From Flagellimonas aequoris (GTDB lineage: Bacteria > Bacteroidota > Bacteroidia > Flavobacteriales > Flavobacteriaceae), in NCBI RefSeq assembly GCF_003584165.1, contig NZ_QXFJ01000031.1:193851-257850 (forward strand): a stretch of 64,000 nt of DNA. Reading direction: 5' to 3'. The translations under genes and the position numbers were made by a program. A model generated the notes under the pieces. That model did no database searches, was not told the DNA's origin, and saw nothing but the letters and a program-made list of their open reading frames with translations. Of this stretch, positions 49,253 to 57,355 are shown one piece after another. Each line of letters begins with the position of its first letter. Within the stretch, counting starts at the first letter, position 1.

Positions 49253-50125
49253 ATGCTTAAGCTCCAAAAAAATAGCCTTTTCCTCTTTTGCACTGTTGGT
49301 GCACTGTTGGTTTCTTCCTGTGAAGGCCTTTTTAATAAAGAAGTAGAACGGGAACCGTTGGCAAGGGTGGGGGATACGTACCTGTACAAAGACGATATAG
49401 CTTCATTGATCAGGGATGACATGACTCCCCAGGACAGTGCTTTGTTCGTGACCAATTATATAAACAATTGGGCCTCCAAACAATTGTTGCTGTCCAAATC
49501 GAAGATCAACCTGCCAGAGGAAAAGTTGGCAGAGTTTGACCGTTTGGTATCCGATTACAGGGCCGATCTATATACCCGAGCCTATATTGAAGCCTTGGTG
49601 TTGCAGGCCAATGATACTTCCGTGACCAGGGCGCAACTTGAGGATTACTATGAACGGGAAAAGGAAAACTTCAAGCTTAACGAAAAGTTGGTACAACTCC
49701 GTTTTGTGGGCATGCCCGCACAGTTTTTGGACAAGGATGGCGTAAAGGCCAAAATCCGGAGTTGGAAGGATGCCGACAAACAATACTTGGATTCCATTGC
49801 GGTACAGTTCAAAAAAATTCACTTTAACGACTCCATTTGGGTGAGTTCCACCAGGGTTGTGGAGGAAATACCACCCCTTACCGCCGGAAATGAGGGCAAC
49901 TACTTAAAAAAATCACAATTTTTTGAGCTACAAGATTCCATAGAGGTATATTTGGGCATGGTCACCAACGTATTGGAGGTCAATGATACAGCACCTTTTG
50001 AGTATGTGGAACCGGATATCAGGCAATTGATCCTGAACCGTAGGCGTTTGAACTATGTGAAAAAGTTGGAAACCGAAATTATAGATGAAGCAATCAAGAA
50101 GAAAGAATTTGAGGTTTATGAGTAA
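49253..50125 (+). CDS. SurA-like periplasmic chaperone/isomerase lipoprotein
   Basis: The start at 49253 was preferred to one at 49178, because it gives a clean lipoprotein signal (KNSLFLFCTVGALLVSSC-EG) and sits just behind the promoter. The 290-residue product resembles the SurA N-terminal module: REPLARVGDTYLYKDDIASLI, then long helices including LEDYYEREKENFKLNEKLVQLRF. No complete parvulin domain was recognised in the second half. It probably helps outer-membrane protein assembly. The next gene, a two-parvulin SurA, starts inside its last codons (8-base overlap, ATGAGTAA), showing tight coupling. Confidence 0.82.
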   Translation: MLKLQKNSLFLFCTVGALLVSSCEGLFNKEVEREPLARVGDTYLYKDDIASLIRDDMTPQDSALFVTNYINNWASKQLLLSKSKINLPEEKLAEFDRLVSDYRADLYTRAYIEALVLQANDTSVTRAQLEDYYEREKENFKLNEKLVQLRFVGMPAQFLDKDGVKAKIRSWKDADKQYLDSIAVQFKKIHFNDSIWVSSTRVVEEIPPLTAGNEGNYLKKSQFFELQDSIEVYLGMVTNVLEVNDTAPFEYVEPDIRQLILNRRRLNYVKKLETEIIDEAIKKKEFEVYE

Positions 50126-51518
50126 AATGATGAAGGGGCTATTGGCCTTTGTTTTCCTATCGGCTTTCACTGCCAAGGCACAGGATACGGATGAGGCGTT
50201 GGGTGTTAAGGATACTACAAGTTCTACCACCAAAGTAAAGTTAGATGGTATTGCTGCCGTAATCGGGGATTATGTGATCTTGGAATCAGATATTGACAAG
50301 ACCTTGATTGACCTAAAAACACAAGGGGCTTCAATGGAAAATATTACACGATGCGGGCTTCTGGGCAAATTGATGGAAGACAGATTGTACGCCCACCAGG
50401 CCATTCAGGATAGTTTGTTGGTTTCGGACGATATGGTGAATGCCCAAAGTGATCGACAGATTCAACAATTTGTGTCACAGCTAGGGTCCATGGAAAAACT
50501 GTTGAAGTTTTACAAAAAGCCAGATGTGGAAAGCTTCCGTACCGAACTTTTTGAAATCAACAAACTACGCATGCTGTCCGAAAAGATGCAAAGTAAGATT
50601 GTTGAGGAAATTGAGGTGACCCCGGAAGAGGTCCGTCAATTTTTCTATAATATTCCAGAAGAGGACCGTCCCGTTTTTGGCGCCGAATTGGAAATTGCCC
50701 AGATTGTGAAGCAGCCCAAGGCTCCCGAGGAGGAAAAACAGAAAGTGATCCAACAGTTGAAGGCCATCAAACAAGACGTGGAAGAAAATGGTGCCAGTTT
50801 TAAGGTAAAGGCTATTCTGTATACCCGTGATGATGAGTCCAGGGCCAATGGGGGGTTCTATAGTATGACCAAGCAAACCCCATTTGTAAAAGAGTTCAAA
50901 GATGTGGCCTTCAGTCTTCGGGAAGGTGAAATTTCGGAGCCTTTTGAAACACAGTTTGGTTATCATATCATCTATGTTGAAAAAATTAGGGGTCAGGAAA
51001 TTGATTTGAGACACATTCTAATGATTCCCGAGGTTCCCCAGAGTGCCATAGACGAGGCAGTGAAAGAGTTGGACACCATCCGTCAACAAATATTGGATGG
51101 TAAGTATACCTTTGCCGAAGCAGCCCTCAATTTTTCTGATGAAAAGGAAACCAAGTTCGATGGAGGTCTATTGCGAAACCCGATCAACTTTGATTCCCGG
51201 TTCGAGCTGACCAAAATGGACCCGACTCTGTACAACCAAGTTAGGAACATTAAGGATGGAGAGATTTCCAAACCCATTAGGGAAGATGACCCAAGGGGAG
51301 GCCCTCCCAAGTTCAAGATCATGAAGATTTCCAACCGTTACGATGAGCACAAGGCAGATTTCGCCAAGGATTATTTAAAGATTCAGGAGCTGGCCCTAAG
51401 GGAAAAACAGTTTAAGGCCATCAAAAAGTGGATGGACGAGCATATTGAGGATACGTATATCCATGTAAATGTTGATAATAGGGACTGCGATTTTGCAAAC
51501 AACTGGGTAAAGGAGTAA
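50118..51518 (+). CDS. Periplasmic peptidyl-prolyl isomerase of the SurA type
   Basis: ATG 50118 gives a signal peptide (KMMKGLLAFVFLSAFTAKAQ). The 466-residue protein has a SurA N-terminal domain (about 35-180; VKLDGIAAVIGDYVILESDIDK, CGLLGKLMEDRLYAHQA) and two parvulin-like regions. The first is about 195-300 (EFKDVAFSLREGEISEPFETQFGYHIIYVEKI), the second about 305-410 (DLRHILM, KYTFAEAALNFSDE...GGLLRNP). It isomerises prolyl bonds and escorts outer-membrane proteins through the periplasm. It overlaps the preceding lipoprotein gene by 8 bases and is followed after 4 bases by a MoxR gene. Confidence 0.92.
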   Translation: MSKMMKGLLAFVFLSAFTAKAQDTDEALGVKDTTSSTTKVKLDGIAAVIGDYVILESDIDKTLIDLKTQGASMENITRCGLLGKLMEDRLYAHQAIQDSLLVSDDMVNAQSDRQIQQFVSQLGSMEKLLKFYKKPDVESFRTELFEINKLRMLSEKMQSKIVEEIEVTPEEVRQFFYNIPEEDRPVFGAELEIAQIVKQPKAPEEEKQKVIQQLKAIKQDVEENGASFKVKAILYTRDDESRANGGFYSMTKQTPFVKEFKDVAFSLREGEISEPFETQFGYHIIYVEKIRGQEIDLRHILMIPEVPQSAIDEAVKELDTIRQQILDGKYTFAEAALNFSDEKETKFDGGLLRNPINFDSRFELTKMDPTLYNQVRNIKDGEISKPIREDDPRGGPPKFKIMKISNRYDEHKADFAKDYLKIQELALREKQFKAIKKWMDEHIEDTYIHVNVDNRDCDFANNWVKE

Positions 51519-51522
51519 GCCA

Positions 51523-52476
51523 ATGTCTGACGTAACTGCGGTAGAAAACCTGGTAAAAAAGCACCAAGAACTTAAAAAAGAGATTGCCAAGGTCATAGTG
51601 GGCCAGGAAAAGGTGATCGAACAAATTCTATTATCGATCTATACGGGAGGCCACTCCCTTTTGATAGGTGTTCCGGGTTTGGCCAAAACATTGATGGTCA
51701 ATACTATCGCACAAACGCTTGGACTTGATTTTAAACGCATACAGTTTACCCCGGATTTGATGCCCAGTGATATTTTGGGTAGCGAGGTGTTGGACCAGAA
51801 CAGAAACTTTAAGTTTATCATGGGGCCTGTTTTTGGGAATATCATCTTGGCGGATGAGATCAACCGAACACCTCCCAAAACCCAAGCTGCACTCTTGGAA
51901 GCCATGCAAGAAAGAGCGGTGACCATAGCAGGAAAGCAGTATAAGCTCAACAGACCTTATTTCGTGTTGGCCACACAAAATCCCATTGAACAAGAGGGTA
52001 CCTACCCCTTGCCAGAGGCACAGTTGGATCGTTTTATGTTCGCCATCGAATTGACATATCCCTCCATAGAAGAGGAGGTACAGGTCGTAAAATCGACCAC
52101 CACCGATGAAGAGGTGAAGATCAATACCCTTTTCAATGCCGATGAGATCATTGAGATCCAGCATCTGATCAGGAGGATTCCCGTACCGGACAACGTAATC
52201 GATTATGCGGTAAGATTGGTGAACAGGACAAGGCCCGGTATGGAAGGTTCCTTGGATTTTGTCAATAACTATGTAGATTGGGGAGCAGGGCCCAGAGCTT
52301 CACAGAACCTGGTTTTGGCCGCAAAGGCCCATGCAGCGATCCATGGCAAGTTCTCCCCGGATATCGAGGACGTGAAAGCGGTATCCTTGGGAATTTTGCG
52401 ACACAGGATCCTGAAAAACTACAAAGCTGAGGCAGAGGGCGTCTCAGAGGAAAGAATTATCTCCGAATTGTTATAA
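51523..52476 (+). CDS. MoxR family AAA+ ATPase
   Basis: The 317-residue protein has the AAA+ P-loop GVPGLAKT (Walker A), Walker B ILADEINR, sensor-like PFVLATQNPIEQEGTYPLPEAQLDRFMF and an arginine-rich C-terminal domain. MoxR ATPases act as chaperones that assemble or insert metals into partner proteins, usually encoded with DUF58 and von Willebrand-type proteins. None of these partners follows here; the next gene is aconitase with its own spacer of 102 bases. The MoxR gene is cotranscribed with the SurA-type genes. An iron-sulfur or envelope client is possible but unproven. Confidence 0.92.
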   Translation: MSDVTAVENLVKKHQELKKEIAKVIVGQEKVIEQILLSIYTGGHSLLIGVPGLAKTLMVNTIAQTLGLDFKRIQFTPDLMPSDILGSEVLDQNRNFKFIMGPVFGNIILADEINRTPPKTQAALLEAMQERAVTIAGKQYKLNRPYFVLATQNPIEQEGTYPLPEAQLDRFMFAIELTYPSIEEEVQVVKSTTTDEEVKINTLFNADEIIEIQHLIRRIPVPDNVIDYAVRLVNRTRPGMEGSLDFVNNYVDWGAGPRASQNLVLAAKAHAAIHGKFSPDIEDVKAVSLGILRHRILKNYKAEAEGVSEERIISELL

Positions 52477-52578
52477 ATATCAAATCATAGATATTTATTT
52501 AGCGCAATTCTAATTCCAAAATCCTTCGTTATTTAGTAAATTTACCGAATTACTAAAATCTTAAAACTCAATTGTAGA

Positions 52579-54849
52579 ATGGCATTTGATATAGACATGA
52601 TTAAGGGCGTCTACGCTTCCATGGGGGAACGTGTGGATAAGGCCCGTGAACTGGTAGGTAAACCATTGACCCTTGCAGAAAAAATATTGTACTCTCACTT
52701 ATGGGATGGAACACCCACCAATAAATTTACCAGAGGAAAAGATTATGTTGATTTTGCACCGGATAGGGTAGCCTGTCAGGATGCAACCGCACAAATGGCA
52801 TTGTTGCAATTCATGCATGCTGGAAAACCCAAAGTTGCGGTACCTACAACCGTGCACTGTGATCACTTGATCCAAGCAAAGGTTGGTGCCGAAGCCGATT
52901 TGAAAAGGGCAAACCAGACCAGTAATGAGGTTTTCGATTTTTTGGAATCCGTTTCCAATAAGTACGGTATCGGTTTCTGGAAACCAGGAGCTGGGATCAT
53001 CCACCAAGTAGTTTTGGAAAACTATGCCTTCCCAGGAGGGATGATGATCGGTACCGATTCCCATACGGTAAATGCCGGTGGATTGGGTATGGTAGCCATT
53101 GGTGTTGGTGGTGCCGACGCTGTGGACGTAATGTCCGGTATGGCTTGGGAATTGAAATTTCCAAAATTGATAGGGGTGAAGTTAAAAGGAAAACTTTCCG
53201 GATGGACGGCCCCCAAAGATGTGATTTTGAAAGTGGCCGATATTCTTACCGTAAAAGGGGGAACAGGGGCCATCATTGAATATTTTGGCGAAGGTGCCAC
53301 CTCCATGTCCTGTACTGGTAAAGGAACCATTTGCAACATGGGTGCCGAAGTAGGTGCCACCACTTCAACCTTCGGGTATGACGAATCCATGGATCGATAC
53401 TTACGGGCTACCAACCGTGCCGATGTTGCCGATGCAGCATTGGAAGTTAAGGAGCATTTGACCGCAGATCCTGAGGTCTACGCAAATCCAGAGCAGTACT
53501 TTGATGAAGTGATCGAGATTGACCTGGATGTTTTGGAACCACATTTGAACGGACCTTTTACTCCGGATTTGGCTACTCCCATCTCCAAAATGGGTGAGGC
53601 TGCCAAAGCCAATGATTGGCCATTGAATGTTGAAGTAGGGTTGATAGGTTCTTGTACCAACTCCTCATATGAAGATATTTCAAGAGCTGCTTCCTTGGCA
53701 AAACAAGTGGCCGACAAACACTTGAAGACCAAATCACAATTTACAATCACTCCAGGATCCGAGCAGGTACGCTATACCATTGAAAGGGATGGGTTTATCG
53801 ATACCTTCAACAATATTGGAGCTACCGTGTTTGCCAATGCTTGTGGACCCTGTATTGGTATGTGGGATCGTTACGGAGACAAAGCATCGGACGGACCACG
53901 AAATACCATCGTTCACTCCTTCAACAGAAACTTTGCGAAGAGAGCGGATGGTAATCCCAATACCTTGGCATTTGTGGGATCACCTGAGTTGGTGACGGCA
54001 ATTGCAATTGCAGGGCGTTTGGACTTTAACCCTATGACTGATAAGTTGTTGAACGAGGACGGGGAAGAAGTGATGTTGGACGAACCAAGAGGTTATGAGC
54101 TTCCACCTGAAGGTTTTGCTGTGGAGGATGCCGGTTATATTGCTCCAAAGGAAGATGGTAGTAGTGTTGAGGTAAAAGTTGCCCCAGACTCTGAGCGTTT
54201 GCAACTTTTGGCTCCATTTGAACCAATTAAGCCAGAAAGCCTGAAAGGCATGAAACTGTTGATCAAGGCTTTTGGGAAATGTACCACAGACCATATTTCT
54301 ATGGCCGGACCATGGTTGCGTTTTAGGGGGCATTTGGACAATATTGCCAACAATACCTTGATCGGTGCCGTGAATGCCTTCAATAAGAAAACCAATTTTG
54401 TCAAGAATCAATTGACAGGAGAATATGGTGGAGTACCCGATACCCAACGCGAATATAAAAAAGCTGGTATCAAAACTTTGGTAGTGGGAGACCACAACTA
54501 CGGTGAAGGTTCTTCAAGGGAGCACGCGGCCATGCAGCCACGTCATTTGGGAGTTGCGGCTGTTTTGGTAAAATCGTTCGCAAGGATCCACGAGACCAAC
54601 TTGAAGAAACAAGGGATGTTGGCCTTGACCTTTGCCAATGAGAACGATTATGACCTTATCCAAGAGGACGATACGTTCAATTTCTTGGATATCGACCAGT
54701 TTGCTCCGGACAAGCCTTTGACCATTGAAGTGGTACATGCCGATGGCAGCAAGGATACTATCATTGCCAATCATTCGTATAATAACGCGCAGATTGCATG
54801 GTTTAAGGAAGGTTCTGCATTGAACCTGATCAAAAAGGAGAATGCATAA
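52579..54849 (+). CDS. Aconitate hydratase
   Basis: The 756-residue enzyme isomerises citrate to isocitrate in the TCA cycle, using a [4Fe-4S] cluster. Cluster cysteines are in GSCTNSSYEDI (first) and ACGPCIGMW (second and third). The swivelling C-terminal domain carries GDHNYGEGSSREHAA, and the early active-site text includes TVHCDHL and GTDSHTVNAGGLG. The size and motifs fit the mitochondrial-type aconitase of Bacteroidota rather than the 890-residue AcnA. A terminator at 54872-54907 follows. Confidence 0.96.
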   Translation: MAFDIDMIKGVYASMGERVDKARELVGKPLTLAEKILYSHLWDGTPTNKFTRGKDYVDFAPDRVACQDATAQMALLQFMHAGKPKVAVPTTVHCDHLIQAKVGAEADLKRANQTSNEVFDFLESVSNKYGIGFWKPGAGIIHQVVLENYAFPGGMMIGTDSHTVNAGGLGMVAIGVGGADAVDVMSGMAWELKFPKLIGVKLKGKLSGWTAPKDVILKVADILTVKGGTGAIIEYFGEGATSMSCTGKGTICNMGAEVGATTSTFGYDESMDRYLRATNRADVADAALEVKEHLTADPEVYANPEQYFDEVIEIDLDVLEPHLNGPFTPDLATPISKMGEAAKANDWPLNVEVGLIGSCTNSSYEDISRAASLAKQVADKHLKTKSQFTITPGSEQVRYTIERDGFIDTFNNIGATVFANACGPCIGMWDRYGDKASDGPRNTIVHSFNRNFAKRADGNPNTLAFVGSPELVTAIAIAGRLDFNPMTDKLLNEDGEEVMLDEPRGYELPPEGFAVEDAGYIAPKEDGSSVEVKVAPDSERLQLLAPFEPIKPESLKGMKLLIKAFGKCTTDHISMAGPWLRFRGHLDNIANNTLIGAVNAFNKKTNFVKNQLTGEYGGVPDTQREYKKAGIKTLVVGDHNYGEGSSREHAAMQPRHLGVAAVLVKSFARIHETNLKKQGMLALTFANENDYDLIQEDDTFNFLDIDQFAPDKPLTIEVVHADGSKDTIIANHSYNNAQIAWFKEGSALNLIKKENA

Positions 54850-54871
54850 TTTGTATCTAATATAATTCTTT

Positions 54872-54907
54872 AAACTCCTGGTATCATTTCCGATATCAGG
54901 AGTTTTT
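54872..54907 (+). terminator. Terminator after aconitase
   Basis: A 14-bp stem (AAACTCCTGGTATC/GATATCAGGAGTTT, with one G-U pair) with a 6-base loop runs into five T. Confidence 0.82.
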
Positions 54908-54930
54908 AATTTTTACGAAACATCCTTTTC

Positions 54931-55491
54931 ATGAAGATCAGTAAAAAGACCGTTTTCAATATTGTATTGATTCTTTTGGTGCTTTCCTTTTTTGTGACAC
55001 CGATCGGTTATTATGGAAAAATATTCTTGAACCGTATTTTTTCATTTTCACCTCCTGTCATCGAACAAGCGGATAGACAGAAGATTACCGATTATGATTG
55101 GAAACTGAAGGATGAAGAATGGAATTTCTTCAATTTTGAAAAATCCAAGGGAAGGGTGGTCTTTATTAACCTTTGGGCTTCCTGGAAATTGCCTTCCGAA
55201 GCGGAACTTGCAAGCATTCAGCGGTTATATGACAAGTATAAGGACAAAATGGATTTCTATATCATCACCAATGAAAACCGTCCGCCAGTGGAAGCTTTTA
55301 TGGCCGAACACAAGTTTACCTTTCCGGTCACGTATTTGATTATCGGTGAAAAAATGCCCATTGATTCCAGTAAGGTGCCCTCCTCTTATTTGATCGATAA
55401 ATCGGGGAACATCGTGGTGCATAAAGAAGGTATTGCGGATTGGGGTACACAAAAGGTGTACAAATTATTGGATGAACTGATAGCTGAATAA
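54931..55491 (+). CDS. TlpA-like protein lacking both active-site cysteines
   Basis: The 186-residue protein has an N-terminal membrane anchor (about 9-27) and a thioredoxin-fold domain facing the periplasm (about 55-186). Where TlpA proteins have WCxxC, this one reads FINLWASWKLPSEAELASI (Trp85, then Lys86, Leu, Pro, Ser89), so no thiol-disulfide chemistry is possible. The rest of the fold, including the cis-Pro region (KVPSSYLIDKSGNIVV), is intact, and the frame has no stop, so the gene does not look like a decaying pseudogene. It is closely followed (6 bases) by a cysteine-containing paralogue with the same layout. Confidence 0.9.
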   Translation: MKISKKTVFNIVLILLVLSFFVTPIGYYGKIFLNRIFSFSPPVIEQADRQKITDYDWKLKDEEWNFFNFEKSKGRVVFINLWASWKLPSEAELASIQRLYDKYKDKMDFYIITNENRPPVEAFMAEHKFTFPVTYLIIGEKMPIDSSKVPSSYLIDKSGNIVVHKEGIADWGTQKVYKLLDELIAE

Positions 55492-55497
55492 TTTCAT

Positions 55498-56064
55498 ATG
55501 AAGATTACCAAAGAACAGATTGGAAATGCAATTTGGATATTGGCCCTAGTGTTGATTCTGTTCACACCTGTTGGGTTCCATGTTCGAGTTTGGGTAAGCA
55601 AGGTCATTGCCGAAGTCATTAGTGCCGATACGGTGGAGGATGATGAACAGATTACTCTGGAAGACTATCATTGGAATTTGGTGGATTTGGATGGCAAGCG
55701 TACCGATTTTCAATCGGCGAAAGGCAAAGTGGCCGTGGTGAACGTTTGGGCAACTTGGTGCCCTCCCTGTGTGGCAGAACTTCCCAAATTTGTGGATCTT
55801 TATGCCGATTACAAGGACAAGGTGGTGTTTGCCTTTGTAGCCAATGATGACAAGGAAAAAGTGGAAGCTTTTCTAAAGAAAAAGGGATACCGACTACCGG
55901 TTTACCTTCAAGCGTCCAGTGCTCCATCAGAACTAGAGAGCAGCACCATTCCGGCTACCTATATCATCAGCAAATCGGGAAAAATTGTGGTGGATGAAAG
56001 GGGAGCGGCCAACTGGAACTCTGAAAGTACAAGATCCCTTCTGGATGAACTTGTTTTGGAGTAA
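55498..56064 (+). CDS. TlpA family thiol-disulfide oxidoreductase
   Basis: The 188-residue protein has an N-terminal membrane helix (about 9-25) and a periplasmic thioredoxin domain (about 58-188) with the complete active site VWATWCPPCVAEL (Cys88, Cys91). The cis-Pro segment reads STIPATYIISKSGKIVVDE. It probably reduces disulfides, for example in cytochrome maturation. It shares 30-40% apparent identity, as judged by eye, and the same domain layout with the preceding cysteine-less protein; the two form one operon. It ends 2 bases from the convergent carotenoid operon. Confidence 0.93.
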   Translation: MKITKEQIGNAIWILALVLILFTPVGFHVRVWVSKVIAEVISADTVEDDEQITLEDYHWNLVDLDGKRTDFQSAKGKVAVVNVWATWCPPCVAELPKFVDLYADYKDKVVFAFVANDDKEKVEAFLKKKGYRLPVYLQASSAPSELESSTIPATYIISKSGKIVVDERGAANWNSESTRSLLDELVLE

Positions 56065-56066
56065 CC

Positions 56067-56516
56067 TTACTTTTTAAAATATTTAAAAGGAACCAAGAGC
56101 ATCCCAAAACATTCCCCGTCTTCCTTACCTAAATGTTTATGGTGCATTTTATGGGCTCTACGCACCCCACGGGCATACCAATTATTGGCATTCCTCAAAA
56201 GTTTGAACCGTTGGTGGATAAAGATATCGTGTACCAAAAAATAGGCGATGCCATAGGCCAAAATCCCAAATCCTAGAGGCCAACCATACCAAAAAGAAGT
56301 GTAATTGCCCAAAAAGAAAAGGGTCATACTCACCACGGCGTAGAACAGGAAAAAAGCATCGTTGCGTTCAAACCAAGAATCGTGATCCTTTTTGTGATGA
56401 TCCTTGTGTAGGCTCCACAAAAAACCATGCATCACGTATTTATGGGTGAACCACGCCATAAATTCCATGAAACAGAACATGGCCAAAAAGATGAAGATCC
56501 AGAGCGCTACTTTCAT
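56067..56516 (-). CDS. crtZ: Beta-carotene hydroxylase (CrtZ-like, fatty-acid hydroxylase family)
   Basis: The 149-residue di-iron membrane enzyme has the complete histidine set of the CrtZ/fatty-acid hydroxylase superfamily: HKYVMH, HKDHH, HDIFIH and HKMHH, with membrane helices around them. It should hydroxylate beta-ionone rings of carotenoids, turning beta-carotene into zeaxanthin. Its start overlaps the crtB stop by 4 bases, so it is the last gene of the carotenoid operon. No lycopene cyclase gene is found in the window, so its substrate must come from a cyclase encoded elsewhere. Confidence 0.92.
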   Translation of the reverse strand: MKVALWIFIFLAMFCFMEFMAWFTHKYVMHGFLWSLHKDHHKKDHDSWFERNDAFFLFYAVVSMTLFFLGNYTSFWYGWPLGFGILAYGIAYFLVHDIFIHQRFKLLRNANNWYARGVRRAHKMHHKHLGKEDGECFGMLLVPFKYFKK

Positions 56517-57355
56517 TGTACCAATTGTAATTTATAGTTGAGGTAAGATTGGGCCAAAAGTCCGAATTTTTGATAATTGGGCACACGTATGCGGGCATTT
56601 TTGATTTCCAGAGGAGGTGTGCCCTGCAACTTGTGCAACAATTTCTTGTAATAGCGATAGGCTGTATAGACACCAAATTTAGCCTGTTCCGGCAATTTGA
56701 TGATTCCGGAATATCCCAAAGCAAAGTCAGCCTTGATTTCGTTGACAATCCTTTTCTTGGATTCCTCATCAAGTTCCAAAAGGTTGGTATTGGGAAAATA
56801 GGTGCGGTTCAATTCTTCGTAATCCGCTTTCAGGTCCCTTAAAAAATTCACTTTTTGAAAGGCCGACCCCAAGGCCATGGCAGACTCCTTCAACTCTTCG
56901 TATTTTTCCTTGTCACCGTTCACAAAAACGCAGAGACACATCAACCCTACCACATCCGCGGAGCCATAAATGTATTCCCGGTATTCGTCAAAGGTTTCGT
57001 AGTTTTTCTTGCTGAGGTCCATCCGCATGCTTTTCATAAAAGCTACCACCAAATGATGGGGAATATCATATTTGTGATAAGTGTGCTGAAAGGAATTCAA
57101 AATGGGGTTCAGACTGATTTTTTTCTCAAGCGCCTCTTCCATATCCTTTTCAAAATTCTCGAACAAGAGTTTTTTGTCGTAATCGTGGAAGGTGTCCACA
57201 ATTTCATCGGCAAACCTTACAAAACCATAAATGTTGTAGATATCCGTTCTGATGGAAGGAGCCAACATTTTAGTGGCCAAGGCAAAAGAGGTACTGTAAG
57301 ACCGGGTCACGATCTTACTACAGTGGTACGATACTTCGTCAAAAATGCTTTTCAT
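56513..57355 (-). CDS. crtB: Phytoene synthase
   Basis: The 280-residue prenyltransferase-like enzyme condenses two geranylgeranyl diphosphates to phytoene. It has the first Asp-rich motif FADEIVDTF (Asp50, Asp54), the second region YGSADVVGLMCL, and flanking helix text YNIYGFVRFADEIVD. At 280 residues it has the usual short bacterial form, without an N-terminal extension. It overlaps crtI by 4 bases at its start and crtZ by 4 bases at its end, so translation of all three is coupled. Confidence 0.94.
   Translation of the reverse strand: MKSIFDEVSYHCSKIVTRSYSTSFALATKMLAPSIRTDIYNIYGFVRFADEIVDTFHDYDKKLLFENFEKDMEEALEKKISLNPILNSFQHTYHKYDIPHHLVVAFMKSMRMDLSKKNYETFDEYREYIYGSADVVGLMCLCVFVNGDKEKYEELKESAMALGSAFQKVNFLRDLKADYEELNRTYFPNTNLLELDEESKKRIVNEIKADFALGYSGIIKLPEQAKFGVYTAYRYYKKLLHKLQGTPPLEIKNARIRVPNYQKFGLLAQSYLNYKLQLVQ

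Noticed and set aside
54931..55491. Cysteine-less TlpA copy as a pseudogene
   Set aside because: The frame is complete, the anchor and the remaining fold are conserved, and codon use looks normal, so it is kept as a gene with altered function.
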